Source of the DNA: Paraburkholderia sejongensis
GTDB taxonomy: Bacteria > Pseudomonadota > Gammaproteobacteria > Burkholderiales > Burkholderiaceae
Assembly (NCBI RefSeq): GCF_020880815.1
Contig: NZ_JAJITD010000001.1
Span: 372,001 to 436,000, forward strand
Direction: 5' to 3'
DNA length: 64,000 nt
Positions 17,117 to 26,449 of this stretch are shown in pieces. Positions within the stretch are counted from its first letter, which is position 1, and every line of letters starts with the position of its first letter. The notes under the pieces were generated by a model that did no database searches, was not told where the DNA came from, and saw nothing but the letters and a program-made list of their open reading frames with translations. A program made the position numbers and the translations under genes.

Positions 17117-18031
17117 TCAGTCCTGCATCTCGCGGCCGGTGAGCCGCAAGAACACATCTTCGAGATTGGCTGGCCGGTGCAGATAGCGCAGACCAGTGCG
17201 TTGCTTGAGCCGCGCGTGCACCGGCTGCGCGTCGTTCACGTAGCAGAAGAGCGTTTCGCCGCTGATCTCGGTGCGCTGGGCGAGCGGCGCGAGTTCGTCG
17301 CGCAACGCCTGCGGATCGGGACCGTAGATTTCGATCACGTCGCAGCCGATCTCCGACGCAATCAGCTCGCTCGGCGCTCCCTCGACGATCTTGCGGCCTT
17401 CCTCGATCACGCACAGCCGGTGACAAAGCCGTTCGGCTTCTTCCATGAAGTGAGTGGTCAGCAGGATCGTCTTGCCGCGCGCGAGCAGCGAGCGCAGCCG
17501 TTCCCAGATCAGATGGCGCGCCTGCGGATCGAGCCCGGTGGTCGGCTCGTCCATGATCAGCACGTCGGGGTCGTTGATCAGCGCGCGGGCGAGCGTCAGG
17601 CGCCGCTTCATCCCGCCCGACAACTCGCTGACACGCGCACCGGCCTTGCTTTCGAGCCGCGCGAATTCCAGCAGACCGGGCACCGCGTCGCGGCACTGCG
17701 CGGCGCTCAGGCCGAAGTAGCGGCCGAACACCAGCAGGTTTTCGCGCACCGTGAAATCGGGATCGAGATTGTCGAACTGCGGCACCACGCCGACGCGCGA
17801 ACGCGCGATCCGCGCGCGGCCCGGAATCGGTTCGCCGCACAGCCGGATCGCACCCGCATCGGGCGCCGCGATGCCGAGCAGCATCCGCAGCGTGGTGGTC
17901 TTGCCCGCGCCGTTGGGGCCGAGCAGACCGAAGCACTCGCCGGCGTTCACATGAAACGATAAACCGTCGAAGACGGTTTTCTCGCCGTAGCTTTTCCTGA
18001 CCTGGTGAAATTCGATGGGGGCGACAGACAT
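17117..18031 (-). CDS. nodI: NodI-type ABC transporter ATP-binding protein
   Basis: A 304-residue ABC ATPase of the DrrA/NodI exporter group. Walker A GPNGAGKT at residues 38-45, signature [15 protein letters not shown] near 136, Walker [14 protein letters not shown], switch [13 protein letters not shown]. The C-terminal 80 residues (after [10 protein letters not shown]) are the accessory domain seen in this group, ending [17 protein letters not shown] 18031 heads the operon with the permease gene. Drug, polysaccharide or lipo-oligosaccharide export are all possible. Confidence 0.9.
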   Translation of the reverse strand: MSVAPIEFHQVRKSYGEKTVFDGLSFHVNAGECFGLLGPNGAGKTTTLRMLLGIAAPDAGAIRLCGEPIPGRARIARSRVGVVPQFDNLDPDFTVRENLLVFGRYFGLSAAQCRDAVPGLLEFARLESKAGARVSELSGGMKRRLTLARALINDPDVLIMDEPTTGLDPQARHLIWERLRSLLARGKTILLTTHFMEEAERLCHRLCVIEEGRKIVEGAPSELIASEIGCDVIEIYGPDPQALRDELAPLAQRTEISGETLFCYVNDAQPVHARLKQRTGLRYLHRPANLEDVFLRLTGREMQD

Positions 18032-18358
18032 GGATCGAACCGGGCTCCGAAGATCATGCAAGGCATGCGTGCTGCGTGAGCGGCCGCAAGCGCCGCGAAG
18101 CCGCCTATTCTAGGGGGTATGGGCCAGCGTTGCGAAGCGCTGTCCGGGAACGCGAAATGCATGCGATGCGGGGGGCCGCGGTGGAAGTATTGCGCTGCGG
18201 CATCCGTGCGCAACGGACATGCGCTTTTCGCCCAACCCCTGTGCAGACTGGATCACGATGCACCGACTCCGCACTTAGCGGTTTCCATCCCTTGTCAGCC
18301 CAATTGCGGCGCACCATGATTGACTTAGACCGCGCTTCCCGCGCGAATGGAGAAAACG
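18032..18358. other. Divergent intergenic region (nodI-like / universal stress gene)
   Basis: 327 bases between two divergent starts, so both promoters should lie here. I can mark no box with confidence. A short open frame antisense across 18105-18443 is Arg/Ser-rich and judged spurious. Confidence 0.4.
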
Positions 18359-18826
18359 ATGGCGAGCTACCAGAAAATCTTGTTGTGCTACGACGGCTCG
18401 CGCGAAGGCCGTAAAGCCCTGCGTTGCGGCGCCGACCTCGCACTGGATCTGAAAGCGGAAACGCATCTGCTGTCGGTCGTCGATATGCGTTCGAGCATTG
18501 CGCAAAGCGCGGGCCTGTTGACCGACGTCGCGTGCGGCAGCTTCGAAAAAACGGCCCGCGAAATTCTGCAGGAGGGGGTGAACTGGCTCACTGAGCGTGG
18601 CGTGAGCGCGCAAGGGCATTTCGCGTTCGGTCATCCGATCGACGAGATCGCCAATCTGGCCAACGAACTGCATGTCGACCTCGTGGTGGTCGGCCATCGC
18701 TGCCGGACCGGTTTGTCGCGCTGGTGGATGGGCGCGGGCAACACGCCGCTGCTCGACCGCGTGTCGTGCAGCATTCTGGTTGCGTGCTCGTCCGGACAGG
18801 AACAGCAGCAGGCGGAGGCCGCGTAA
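18359..18826 (+). CDS. Universal stress protein (UspA family)
   Basis: A 155-residue single Usp domain. It opens MASYQKILLCYDGSREGRKA, the classic first strand and ATP-binding Asp. The C-terminal part has VDLVVVGHRCRTGLSRWW and ends LLDRVSCSILVAC, the usual last strand. The glycine-rich ATP loop differs from the textbook G-2x-G-9x-G-S/T, so ATP binding is uncertain. ATG 18359 is preferred to an in-frame ATG four codons earlier because GGAG (18349-18352) is correctly spaced for it. Monocistronic, likely stress induced. Confidence 0.9.
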   Translation: MASYQKILLCYDGSREGRKALRCGADLALDLKAETHLLSVVDMRSSIAQSAGLLTDVACGSFEKTAREILQEGVNWLTERGVSAQGHFAFGHPIDEIANLANELHVDLVVVGHRCRTGLSRWWMGAGNTPLLDRVSCSILVACSSGQEQQQAEAA

Positions 18827-18840
18827 GCGGACGGGCGCTG

Positions 18841-18884
18841 AAAAAGCCTGATGCGTGACTGGCCTCGCCGGTCAGCCACGCATC
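18841..18884 (-). terminator. Hairpin terminator for the leftward DUF2939 gene
   Basis: A 15-bp arm pair (18850-18864 with 18870-18884, one mismatch, one G-U) and five-base loop. On the minus strand it is followed by a run of five T (18841-18845). It lies between two convergent genes and may work weakly in both directions. Confidence 0.65.
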
Positions 18885-18912
18885 CATTCAGACATTCAGG
18901 CGCAGCTTAACC

Positions 18913-19527
18913 TCACTCGTTCAGATTGATCGCCGCAAGCTTCCACGTGATCACCCCTTCGCGCCGGAAGATCGCCGAGTAATTCGCGTTGCCTTCGCCG
19001 CGCTGATAGGTGACGACGAATTCGTTCAGGCCGCGGTAGCCGGCGGTGCTTCGCCGCGCGGGCGGTGCCGCGTTCGGCGCACTTGCGGTGTCCGCGGCTG
19101 CGGCTGCGGGCGCGCCATCGGCGCCGGCCGCGGGCGCTGCCGGTTGTTCGCCCGGCGTGCCGCGCGGCGGCATTCCGTTGAGCAGCGCGGACACGCCATC
19201 GGGGGTGGCATACGCGTCGACCAGCGGACCAATCAGCGTCACGCCGATCACCGCGCCGATCGTGGCCATCTTGTTGCCGGCGTCGGCTTCGAGGCGGCGC
19301 GTCAGCATCGCGCCGACCTGCTGCTTCAGGCTGTCGCGCAACGCAGGGAAGTCCACGTACTGATTGACCGTCTGAACGTCTCGCGCATCCGCCGCGCGTT
19401 TCAGATTGTTCACCGCGATATACGGCGATGCATAAACAAACCCCAGCGCAGCAATCACGATCACCACGATCAGTGTGATCAGCAGCGGCCGGGTGGCACT
19501 GCCCTGGAAACGTTTCGGCATTCTCAT
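18913..19527 (-). CDS. DUF2939-type membrane-anchored protein
   Basis: A 204-residue protein starting MRMPKRFQGSATRPLLITLI. A single N-terminal membrane anchor (LLITLIVVIVIAALGFVYAS) is followed by SPYIAVNNLKRAADARDVQT, the opening of the DUF2939 domain. A Pro/Ala low-complexity insert (about residues 128-165) separates it from the C-terminal sheet (GYRGLNEFVVTYQRGEGNAN, then FRREGVITWKLAAINL). GGGGAG precedes ATG 19527. It probably faces the periplasm. Function not known. Confidence 0.75.
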   Translation of the reverse strand: MRMPKRFQGSATRPLLITLIVVIVIAALGFVYASPYIAVNNLKRAADARDVQTVNQYVDFPALRDSLKQQVGAMLTRRLEADAGNKMATIGAVIGVTLIGPLVDAYATPDGVSALLNGMPPRGTPGEQPAAPAAGADGAPAAAAADTASAPNAAPPARRSTAGYRGLNEFVVTYQRGEGNANYSAIFRREGVITWKLAAINLNE

Positions 19528-19677
19528 CGAATGGGACTCCCCGTCAGTGATGATCAAACGTTGACCACGGCGAGTTCGGAACGATCCCACTCCGTACGAA
19601 TATCCGGACATCCGATGCATGCTGGATGCGTGCCGGGAATTCGCGCGGGCGTGGCTCAGGTATCGGTCATGCTTCGC

Positions 19678-20019
19678 TCACGCTTCGAATACCGCGCCGT
19701 GGTTGGCTTCGTCGGCTATGCAACGGTCGATCATACGACATACGGCGTCGACTGTGCCGACCATGATCAGCCGCGACGGCCCGTGATAGACCCGCACCGG
19801 CGCGCGCCGCGCGGGCTCGGCGAGATTCAGGCCGGAATTGAGCGACACGCGTGCGAACGCCGGCAACGACGACGGCAGACCGGCGGCCGGCACCGCTTCG
19901 TCGAACAGCGACGGCGTCTGCGCCGCGGGTGCTTCGAGCGGGGCGCAGGACGTGAGCTTGCGCAGATGGCGCAGACGACCGAACTGGCGAAAAGGCAGCA
20001 GGCGGGCAAGGCGTTCCAT
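19678..20019 (-). CDS. Small hypothetical protein downstream of lexA
   Basis: A 113-residue protein starting MERLARLLPFRQFGRLRHLR: a basic amphipathic N-terminus, an Ala/Pro linker (about 28-58), then a C-terminal domain with PVRVYHGPSRLIMVGTVDAV and CRMIDRCIADE. No signal peptide, no membrane span. GGAGAG precedes ATG 20019. It starts 131 bases after the lexA stop on the same strand with no terminator that I can see between them, so it may be read from the LexA-controlled promoter. In some proteobacteria the gene after lexA is a cell-division inhibitor (sulA). I see no SulA motif here. Confidence 0.65.
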   Translation of the reverse strand: MERLARLLPFRQFGRLRHLRKLTSCAPLEAPAAQTPSLFDEAVPAAGLPSSLPAFARVSLNSGLNLAEPARRAPVRVYHGPSRLIMVGTVDAVCRMIDRCIADEANHGAVFEA

Positions 20020-20150
20020 GAGTCTCTCCAGACGATGCGACGTGAATGCGGCTTGGTTTCGGAGAACCGGCCGAAGCGAGGCACGCGTGCAGCACACGCG
20101 GCGCACGCGGCAAGCGTGCGTGACAGGCGCTCCGGCGAACAGCTGGGGCG

Positions 20151-20813
20151 TTAGAACTCGCCGGGGCGGATCAGCCCGACGGCGATCCCTTCGAGCGCGA
20201 ATTCCGCGCTGCCGGTCGCCACGAAGATGTTTTCGTAATCGGGGTTCTCGGCGATCAGTTCGAGGCCGTTCGGGCGGCGCTTCAGGCGCTTGACGGTCAC
20301 GTCGTCGCCAAGCCGCGCGATGATGATCTGGCCGTCCTTCGCTTCGCTGCGTTTTTGCACCGCGAGCAGGTCGCCGTCGAGAATGCCGGCGTCGCGCATC
20401 GACAGACCGCGCACTTTCAGCAGGTAGTCGGGCTTGCTCGAGAACAGCGCCGGGTCGCACGCATAGTGCTGCGAGATATGTTCCTGCGCGAGGATCGGGC
20501 TACCTGCCGCGACCCGGCCGATCAGCGGCAGCGACAGCTGCATCAGCGCCGCATGCGGCAGCGTGAGCTGATGCGGCGCGTCGTCCAGCCCCGGCGTCTG
20601 GCCGCCGAGCAGGCGGATGCCGCGCGACGCGCCGGCCGCGAGCTCGATCACGCCCTTGCGCGCCAGCGCGCGCAGATGTTCTTCCGCGGAGTTGGCCGAG
20701 CTGAAGCCCAGTTCGGCGGCGATTTCGGCGCGGGTGGGCGGGAAGCCGGTGCGTTCGATCGCACGTCGGATCAGATCGAAAACCTGCTGCTGGCGGGCGG
20801 TGAGTTTGGTCAT
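20151..20813 (-). CDS. lexA: LexA repressor, SOS response regulator
   Basis: A 220-residue repressor/autoprotease. The N-terminal winged helix is [20 protein letters not shown] and [20 protein letters not shown]. The self-cleavage bond is Ala103-Gly104 in GRVAAGSPI, and the Ser138/Lys175 dyad lies in RGLSMRDAG and VTVKRLK. The C-terminal dimerisation half is complete. It represses SOS genes until RecA filaments trigger cleavage. Two SOS boxes lie just upstream, so it is autoregulated. No normal Shine-Dalgarno sequence precedes ATG 20813; the bases before it belong to the first SOS box and a TGACCC stretch. Confidence 0.98.
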   Translation of the reverse strand: MTKLTARQQQVFDLIRRAIERTGFPPTRAEIAAELGFSSANSAEEHLRALARKGVIELAAGASRGIRLLGGQTPGLDDAPHQLTLPHAALMQLSLPLIGRVAAGSPILAQEHISQHYACDPALFSSKPDYLLKVRGLSMRDAGILDGDLLAVQKRSEAKDGQIIIARLGDDVTVKRLKRRPNGLELIAENPDYENIFVATGSAEFALEGIAVGLIRPGEF

Positions 20814-20819
20814 GGGTCA

Positions 20820-20835
20820 CTGTATGTATGAACAG
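20820..20835 (-). promoter_or_regulatory. SOS box 1 (LexA operator), start-proximal
   Basis: CTGTATGTATGAACAG matches CTGT-N8-ACAG exactly. Its edge is only seven bases from the lexA start codon, so it overlaps the expected ribosome-binding area. Confidence 0.88.
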
Positions 20836-20839
20836 GTGA

Positions 20840-20855
20840 CTGTATTTTTATACAG
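20840..20855 (-). promoter_or_regulatory. SOS box 2 (LexA operator)
   Basis: CTGTATTTTTATACAG, a near-consensus CTGT-N8-ACAG operator whose flank reads ACAGTA on one side. It lies 20 bases centre to centre from box 1, two helical turns, which suits cooperative binding of two LexA dimers. A TATAAA -10-like hexamer on the minus strand lies inside it. Confidence 0.93.
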
Positions 20856-21126
20856 TATTCGGCGCAATTCAAGCTTTACTTTAAGTTCGTCGCGACGCCC
20901 GCGCGGGGGCGTCGTTTTCCCGCGTCATCGCAACGATCCCGATGTTCAAGCGACGAGCGCGTCTGTCGTTACCACTTTTGCGTATTAAAAAATGAATAAA
21001 CATTATTTTTAATGATGAAAGCGCTTCGATAGACTGGCTCCCGGGTTGGCGCTCATGTGCACGTGACCGCGACACAGAACAACATCAGACGCTCATTAGC
21101 GGACCATCACGCGGAGAAAAGTTGAC
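20856..21126. other. Intergenic region between lexA operators and sbp
   Basis: Carries the outward promoters of lexA (left) and sbp (right). An AT-rich patch at about 20985-21025, with a run of A/T including TATTTTTAATGATG, is the likely sbp promoter and CysB-binding area by analogy with other cys promoters. The exact boxes cannot be fixed from one sequence. Confidence 0.4.
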
Positions 21127-22173
21127 ATGAACCATCGACACACCGGCCTTGCGGGCCGCACCAAGAAACTGTTCGCGGCTCTGGCGGTCGGCGCGGCCGG
21201 CGCGCTCGCAATGTTCGGCGCGAGCGGCGTCGCGCACGCCGACACGACGCTGCTGAACGTGTCCTACGATCCAACCCGCGAGCTGTATCAGGACGTCAAT
21301 CAGGCGTTCGGCAAGGAGTGGAAGGCCAAGACCGGCGAGACGATCACGTTCAAGCAGTCGCACGGCGGCTCCGGCGCGCAGGCCCGCTCGGTGCTCGACG
21401 GTCTGCAGGCCGATGTGGTGACGCTCGCGCTCGCTTACGACATCGACGCGATCGCGAACAAGGGTCTGCTCGACAAGGGCTGGCAAAAGCGCCTGCCGGA
21501 CAACGCGTCGCCGTACACGTCGACGATCGTGTTCCTCGTGCGCAAGGGCAATCCGAAGCACATCAAGGATTGGGACGATCTGATCAAGCCGGGCGTGTCG
21601 ATCGTCACGCCGAATCCGAAGACCTCGGGCGGCGCGCGCTGGAACTATCTGGCCGCGTGGGCGTACGCCGAACATCAGCCGGGCGGCAACGACCAGAAGG
21701 CCAAGGAATTCGTCGGCAAGCTGTACAAGAACGCCGGCGTGCTCGATTCGGGCGCGCGCGGCGCGACCACCAGCTTCGTGCAGCGCGGGATCGGCGACGT
21801 GCTGATCGCGTGGGAAAACGAGGCGTTCCTGTCGCTGAAGGAGTTCGGGCCGGACAAGTTCGAGATCGTGGTGCCGTCGGTCAGTATCCTCGCCGAGCCG
21901 CCGGTCGCGGTGGTCGACAAGGTGGTCGACAAGCACGGCAGCCGCAAGATCGCCGAAGCGTATCTGAACTTCCTGTACAGCGAGCAGGGCCAGGAAATCG
22001 CCGCGCGTAACTTCTATCGGCCGCGTTCGAACAAGGTGCCGGCCGAGTTGACCGCGAAGTTTCCGAAGCTGAAGCTTTACACGATCGACGATTCGTTCGG
22101 CGGCTGGGCCAACGCGCAGAAGACCCACTTCGCGGACGGCGGCGTGTTCGATTCGATCTATCAACCGCAGTAA
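21127..22173 (+). CDS. sbp: Periplasmic sulfate-binding protein
   Basis: A 348-residue secreted solute-binding protein. The signal peptide has a basic start (RTKK), a hydrophobic core to about residue 36, and cleavage after GVAHA (residue 38). The mature protein starts [20 protein letters not shown], the sulfate/thiosulfate family opening. [20 protein letters not shown] and [19 protein letters not shown] are the sulfate-contact regions. It delivers sulfate to CysT/CysW/CysA. It is first in the operon sbp-cysT-cysW-cysA, expected to be activated by CysB under sulfur limitation. Confidence 0.96.
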   Translation: MNHRHTGLAGRTKKLFAALAVGAAGALAMFGASGVAHADTTLLNVSYDPTRELYQDVNQAFGKEWKAKTGETITFKQSHGGSGAQARSVLDGLQADVVTLALAYDIDAIANKGLLDKGWQKRLPDNASPYTSTIVFLVRKGNPKHIKDWDDLIKPGVSIVTPNPKTSGGARWNYLAAWAYAEHQPGGNDQKAKEFVGKLYKNAGVLDSGARGATTSFVQRGIGDVLIAWENEAFLSLKEFGPDKFEIVVPSVSILAEPPVAVVDKVVDKHGSRKIAEAYLNFLYSEQGQEIAARNFYRPRSNKVPAELTAKFPKLKLYTIDDSFGGWANAQKTHFADGGVFDSIYQPQ

Positions 22174-22268
22174 GCTACTTTCGAGCGCGTCCTTCGGGGC
22201 GCGCTTTCGACTAGCCGGATCCGCCGGTTAGCGAGCCAGCAGGCAACAACCCGAGAACCGAGTATCGA

Positions 22269-23168
22269 ATGACGACGTTGACCTTCCGCAAGCCGAGCGC
22301 GCTGCCCGGCTTTGGCCTGACACTCGGCATCACGGTGGCTTATCTGAGCCTCGTGGTGCTGATTCCATTGGCGGCGACCTTTCTGAAGACCGCGACGCTC
22401 GACTGGGACCAGTTCGTGCGCGCGGTCGGCTCGCCGCGCGTGCTCGCGTCGTACCGGCTGACGTTCTTCTCCGCGCTCGGCGGCGCGCTGATCAACGCGG
22501 TGTTCGGTTTTCTGGTCGCGTGGGTGCTGGTGCGCTACTCGTTTCCGTTCAAACGCATCGTCGATGCGGTGGTCGATCTGCCGTTCGCGCTGCCGACCTC
22601 GGTGGCCGGTATTTCGCTCGCCGCGGTCTATGCGGGCAACGGCTGGATCGGCCAGTTCATCGAGCCGCTCGGCATCAAGATCGCGTTTACGCCGGCCGGC
22701 GTGCTGGTCGCGCTGACCTTCATCGGTTTGCCGTTCGTCGTGCGCACGGTGCAGCCGGTGCTCGAGGAGTTCGAGCGCGAGCAGGAGGAGGCCGCCGCGT
22801 GCCTGGGCGCATCGCGCTGGCTGACGTTTCGCCGCGTGGTGCTGCCGGCCGTGTTCCCGGCGCTGCTGACCGGCTTCGCGCTCGCGTTCGCGCGCGCGCT
22901 CGGCGAATACGGCTCGGTGATCTTCATTGCCGGCAACGTGCCGATGAAGTCGGAGATCACGTCGCTGCTGATCATCACCAAGCTCGAACAGTACGACTAC
23001 GCGGGCGCGACCGCGCTGGCGGTGGTGATGCTGGTGGTGTCGTTCCTGATGCTCCTGTTGATCAATACGTTGCAGTGGTATCTGCAGCGGCGCACCGGCC
23101 GCGGCAGCGCGGGTCCGGCGCCGGCGGCGGCCGGCAACGTCGCCGCGATCGGTGGAGGCGCGCAATGA
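22269..23168 (+). CDS. cysT: Sulfate ABC transporter permease CysT (CysU)
   Basis: A 299-residue inner-membrane permease with about six spans. It begins with a short cytoplasmic leader followed by [20 protein letters not shown], and carries the EAA loop [20 protein letters not shown] that docks on Cys[21 protein letters not shown] is typical of CysT. Its stop overlaps the cysW start by four bases. It has the normal length plus a Gly/Ala-rich C-terminal tail of about 25 residues. Confidence 0.95.
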   Translation: MTTLTFRKPSALPGFGLTLGITVAYLSLVVLIPLAATFLKTATLDWDQFVRAVGSPRVLASYRLTFFSALGGALINAVFGFLVAWVLVRYSFPFKRIVDAVVDLPFALPTSVAGISLAAVYAGNGWIGQFIEPLGIKIAFTPAGVLVALTFIGLPFVVRTVQPVLEEFEREQEEAAACLGASRWLTFRRVVLPAVFPALLTGFALAFARALGEYGSVIFIAGNVPMKSEITSLLIITKLEQYDYAGATALAVVMLVVSFLMLLLINTLQWYLQRRTGRGSAGPAPAAAGNVAAIGGGAQ

Positions 23169-24181
23169 ATCGCACCCCGAAACAACCTGTCGCTCAGGTG
23201 AGCGGCGCGCGCCGTCCCGATCCGGTCACCGAGCCGCCGCTGGTGCGCTGGCTGCTGACCGGCATCGCGTTGCTGTTTCTCGCGCTGTTTCTCGTCGTGC
23301 CGCTCGCCGCGGTGTTCTATCAGGCGCTGAACAAGGGCCTGCGTTTTTACTTCGAAGCGCTCGCCGATCCGGACGCGCTGTCGGCGATCAGGCTGACGCT
23401 GATCACCGCCGCGATCGCGGTGCCGCTCAATCTGGTGTTCGGTCTTGCCGCGTCGTGGTGTATCGCGAAGTTCGAGTTCCGCGGCAAGGCGCTTCTGACC
23501 ACGCTGATCGATCTGCCGTTCTCGGTGTCGCCGGTGATCTCGGGGTTGATCTACGTGCTGATGTTCGGCGCCCAGGGCTGGTTCGGCCCGTGGCTGCAGG
23601 AGCGCAACGTGCAGATCATCTTCGCGGTGCCGGGCATCGTGCTCGCGACGATTTTCGTCACGTTCCCGTTCGTCGCGCGCGAGCTGATTCCGCTGATGCA
23701 GGCGCAGGGCAACGACGAGGAAGAGGCCGCGCACGTGCTCGGCGCGTCGGGCTGGCAGATCTTTCGCCGCGTCACGCTGCCGAACGTCAAATGGGGCCTG
23801 CTGTACGGCGTGATTCTGTGCAATGCGCGCGCGATGGGCGAGTTCGGCGCGGTGTCGGTGGTGTCGGGCCATATTCGCGGGCAGACGGACACGATGCCGC
23901 TGCACGTCGAAATTCTCTACAACGAGTACAACTTCTCGGCCGCGTTCGCGGTGGCCTCGCTGCTCGCGCTGCTCGCGCTCGTCACGCTCGGGCTCAAGCT
24001 GCTGGCCGAGCGCCATATGTCGGCGGAGCTTTCCGCCGCGCACGACGTGCCCGCGCATGCGGGTCCGGCTGCGAGCGCCGGCGCCGGCCAGTCCAGCAGT
24101 TCGCAGTCCGCTTCCGAATCGTTTTTCGTCAACGCCGCGCCTGCGCCGCAGCGACACCCGCTCAAGCAAGGAGAGCTGTAA
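23165..24181 (+). CDS. cysW: Sulfate ABC transporter permease CysW
   Basis: A 338-residue partner permease. The true start is ATG 23165 ([11 protein letters not shown]), overlapping the cysT stop; the open frame runs much further upstream inside cysT but that part is not coding. EAA motif [13 protein letters not shown]. Typical CysW strings: [20 protein letters not shown] and [21 protein letters not shown] Ser/Ala-rich tail of about 55 residues extends beyond the usual end. The stop TAA directly abuts the cysA ATG. Confidence 0.95.
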   Translation: MNRTPKQPVAQVSGARRPDPVTEPPLVRWLLTGIALLFLALFLVVPLAAVFYQALNKGLRFYFEALADPDALSAIRLTLITAAIAVPLNLVFGLAASWCIAKFEFRGKALLTTLIDLPFSVSPVISGLIYVLMFGAQGWFGPWLQERNVQIIFAVPGIVLATIFVTFPFVARELIPLMQAQGNDEEEAAHVLGASGWQIFRRVTLPNVKWGLLYGVILCNARAMGEFGAVSVVSGHIRGQTDTMPLHVEILYNEYNFSAAFAVASLLALLALVTLGLKLLAERHMSAELSAAHDVPAHAGPAASAGAGQSSSSQSASESFFVNAAPAPQRHPLKQGEL

Positions 24182-25240
24182 ATGGGTATCACCGTTCGTA
24201 ACCTGCAAAAGCGCTTCGGCGATTTCGTCGCGCTCGACAACGTGTCGCTCGACTTCCCGCCGGGCGAACTCGTCGCGCTGCTCGGACCGTCCGGTTGCGG
24301 CAAGACGACGTTGCTGCGCGTGATCGCCGGGCTCGAATACGCGGACGGCGGCCAGGTCGAGCTGCAAGGCCAGGACGTCGCGTCGGTCGGCGCGCGCGAG
24401 CGCGAAGTGGGCTTCGTGTTCCAGCATTACGCGCTGTTCCGTCATATGACGGTGTTCGAGAACGTCGCGTTCGGGCTGCGCGTGAAGCCGCGCAAGGAGC
24501 GGCCGTCGGAGAAGGTGATCCGCGAGAAAGTGCATGAATTGCTGAAGCTGGTGCAACTCGACTGGCTCGCGCAGCGCTATCCGTCGGAGCTCTCGGGCGG
24601 GCAGAGGCAGCGGATCGCGCTGGCGCGCGCGCTCGCGGTCGAACCGAAGGTGCTGCTGCTCGACGAGCCGTTCGGCGCGCTCGACGCGAAGGTGCGCAAG
24701 GAATTGCGTAGCTGGCTGCGGCGCCTGCACGACGATCTGCATATCTCGACGATCTTCGTCACGCACGATCAGGAAGAGGCGCTCGAAGTGGCCGACCGGA
24801 TCGTCGTGCTCAATCGCGGCCATGTGGAGCAGGTCGGCAGTCCGCAGGATGTCTACGACCATCCGCAGACGCCGTTCGTCTACGAGTTTCTCGGCGCGGC
24901 GAACCGGCTGCATGGCAACGTGGATGCGAGCGGCTTCATCGTCGACGGCGCGGCGCTGCCGGTCGCGAGCGCGGCCGGTTTCAGCGGCCCGGCGTTCGCC
25001 TATGTGCGGCCGCACGATCTGCAGCTGTATCCGCAGGCGGCCGGGCATCGCGAGGGGATCGTCGTCGACGTGCGGCGCGTGGTGACGCTCGGCGGTTCGG
25101 TGCGGGTCGAGCTGGCTGGCCGCGAAGGCAATCTGCTCGAGGCCGAACTCGATCGGGAAGCGTGGCGCGATCTGCAACTCGGGGTCGGCGACGGCGTGAC
25201 CGCGGTGCCGCGTGCGTTGCGGGTGTTTCCGGCGAACTGA
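24182..25240 (+). CDS. cysA: Sulfate ABC transporter ATP-binding protein CysA
   Basis: A 352-residue ABC ATPase. Walker A GPSGCGKT at residues 35-42, Q-loop [15 protein letters not shown], signature [17 protein letters not shown], Walker [21 protein letters not shown], switch [16 protein letters not shown]. The C-terminal third (from about 240) is a TOBE-type regulatory domain with [14 protein letters not shown]. It powers sulfate/thiosulfate import through CysTW. Last gene of the operon; cysB follows after 103 bases. Confidence 0.97.
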   Translation: MGITVRNLQKRFGDFVALDNVSLDFPPGELVALLGPSGCGKTTLLRVIAGLEYADGGQVELQGQDVASVGAREREVGFVFQHYALFRHMTVFENVAFGLRVKPRKERPSEKVIREKVHELLKLVQLDWLAQRYPSELSGGQRQRIALARALAVEPKVLLLDEPFGALDAKVRKELRSWLRRLHDDLHISTIFVTHDQEEALEVADRIVVLNRGHVEQVGSPQDVYDHPQTPFVYEFLGAANRLHGNVDASGFIVDGAALPVASAAGFSGPAFAYVRPHDLQLYPQAAGHREGIVVDVRRVVTLGGSVRVELAGREGNLLEAELDREAWRDLQLGVGDGVTAVPRALRVFPAN

Positions 25241-25286
25241 TGCACCGGGCGGCGACGAGGCACGCTGCCCGCTAACAATAATTTCG

Positions 25287-25302
25287 GCCGCCCAAGGGCG
25301 GC
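25287..25302 (+). terminator. Short GC hairpin between cysA and cysB
   Basis: GCCGCCC, AA, GGGCGGC: a perfect inverted repeat with a very short loop, followed by TTCAATAAC rather than a proper T-run. It could attenuate read-through from cysA into cysB; weak as a terminator. Confidence 0.35.
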
Positions 25303-25343
25303 TTCAATAACTCTATCTACTCTGGCGGTACCGGAGACAAACG

Positions 25344-26270
25344 ATGAATTTCCAGCAACTGCGCTTCGTGCGCGAAGCAGTGCGGCAGAACATGAACCTG
25401 ACCGAAGTGGCGAACGTGCTGTACACGTCGCAGTCGGGGGTGTCCAAGCAGATCAAGGACCTCGAGGACGAACTGGGCGTCGATATTTTCATTCGTCGCG
25501 GCAAGCGGCTCACCGGCCTGACCGAACCGGGCAAGGCGGTGCATCAGCTGATCGAGCGGATGCTGCTCGACGCGGAGAATCTGCGCCGCGTCGCGCGTCA
25601 GTACGCGGATCAGGACAGCGGCCACCTGGTCGTCGCGACCACCCACACGCAGGCGCGCTATGCGCTGCCGAAGGTGGTCCGGCAATTCACGTCGGTGTTC
25701 CCGAAGGTGCATCTGGCGCTGCGCCAGGGCAGCCCACAGCAGATCGCGCAGATGATCATCAACGGCGAGGCGGATATCGGCATCTCGACCGAAGCGCTCG
25801 ACCGCTTCCCCGACATCGTCACGTTCCCGTGCTATTCGTGGCATCACGTGGTGGTCGTGCCGAAGGATCATCCGCTGGTCGGCCGTCCGAACCTGACACT
25901 GGACGAGATCGCCGAATTCCCGATCGTCACCTACGATCAGGACTTCACCGGCCGCTCGCATATCGACCAGGCATTCGCGAAAGCGGGCGCGTTGCCCGAC
26001 GTGGTGCTGACCGCGATCGACGCGGACGTGATCAAGACCTACGTCGAACTCGGGATGGGGATCGGCGTGGTCGCGGCGATGGCCTACGATCCGAAGCGCG
26101 ACACCGAACTGGTCGCGCTCGATACCCAGCATCTGTTCGAGGCGAGCACGACGCGGGTCGGTTTGAGGAAGGGCGCGTTCCTGCGCGCGTACGCGTACCG
26201 GTTGATCGAGATGTTCGCGCCGCAGTTGAACGAGGCTGAGATCGCCGCGCAGTTGCGCGAGGCGGCTTAA
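25344..26270 (+). CDS. cysB: CysB-type LysR regulator of sulfur assimilation
   Basis: A 308-residue LysR protein of the CysB/Cbl branch. It opens MNFQQLRFVREAVRQNMNLT, with the helix-turn-helix LYTSQSGVSKQIKDLEDELG. The effector domain has VATTHTQARYALPKVVRQFT, the signature shared by CysB and Cbl. The family activates sulfate-uptake and reduction genes with O-acetylserine or N-acetylserine as inducer and sulfide/thiosulfate as anti-inducer. Its place after the sulfate importer fits CysB. A sulfonate-specific paralogue (Cbl/SsuR-like) is the alternative. Confidence 0.87.
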   Translation: MNFQQLRFVREAVRQNMNLTEVANVLYTSQSGVSKQIKDLEDELGVDIFIRRGKRLTGLTEPGKAVHQLIERMLLDAENLRRVARQYADQDSGHLVVATTHTQARYALPKVVRQFTSVFPKVHLALRQGSPQQIAQMIINGEADIGISTEALDRFPDIVTFPCYSWHHVVVVPKDHPLVGRPNLTLDEIAEFPIVTYDQDFTGRSHIDQAFAKAGALPDVVLTAIDADVIKTYVELGMGIGVVAAMAYDPKRDTELVALDTQHLFEASTTRVGLRKGAFLRAYAYRLIEMFAPQLNEAEIAAQLREAA

Positions 26271-26302
26271 AGCGGACTAGCAGCATAAGGCGACCTTGCG
26301 CA

Positions 26303-26353
26303 GCCTTCAGGTAGCCTTGGGCAGCTTTACGCAGCCCTACGCAGCCTGAAGGC
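26303..26353. repeat. Degenerate GCAGCC repeats with a 9-base inverted pair
   Basis: Between cysB and the asparaginase gene, GCCTTCAGG (26303-26311) is the inverse of CCTGAAGGC (26345-26353). The interval is filled with imperfect copies of GCAGCC/TAGCC motifs. It can fold into a long imperfect hairpin. Confidence 0.55.
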
Positions 26354-26361
26354 AGCACAGC

Positions 26362-26400
26362 AGAGGCACGCACGCGGAGCAAATCCGCCTGCGTGCCTCT
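26362..26400 (+). terminator. Strong hairpin after cysB
   Basis: 17-base arms (26362-26378 and 26384-26400) with a single mismatch and loop GCAAA. It is followed by TGCGCTTTC, a poor T-run. Probably ends or stabilises the cysB transcript; the asparaginase start is 49 bases further on. Confidence 0.55.
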
Positions 26401-26449
26401 TGCGCTTTCACGCATCGCTGCGCGTGGCGCTTCGCATACAATCGCGGTC

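Noticed and set aside
17117..18031. Evidence for a symbiosis (nod) island from nodI/nodJ-type genes
   Set aside because: No nodABC, nod box or nif/fix genes are nearby, GC content equals the surroundings, and this ABC pair is common in non-symbiotic Burkholderiaceae.
22997..25177. 726-codon antisense frame across cysT-cysW-cysA
   Set aside because: Composition is Arg/Gln/Ala-rich with no fold or motif, and it spans three recognisable genes on the other strand.
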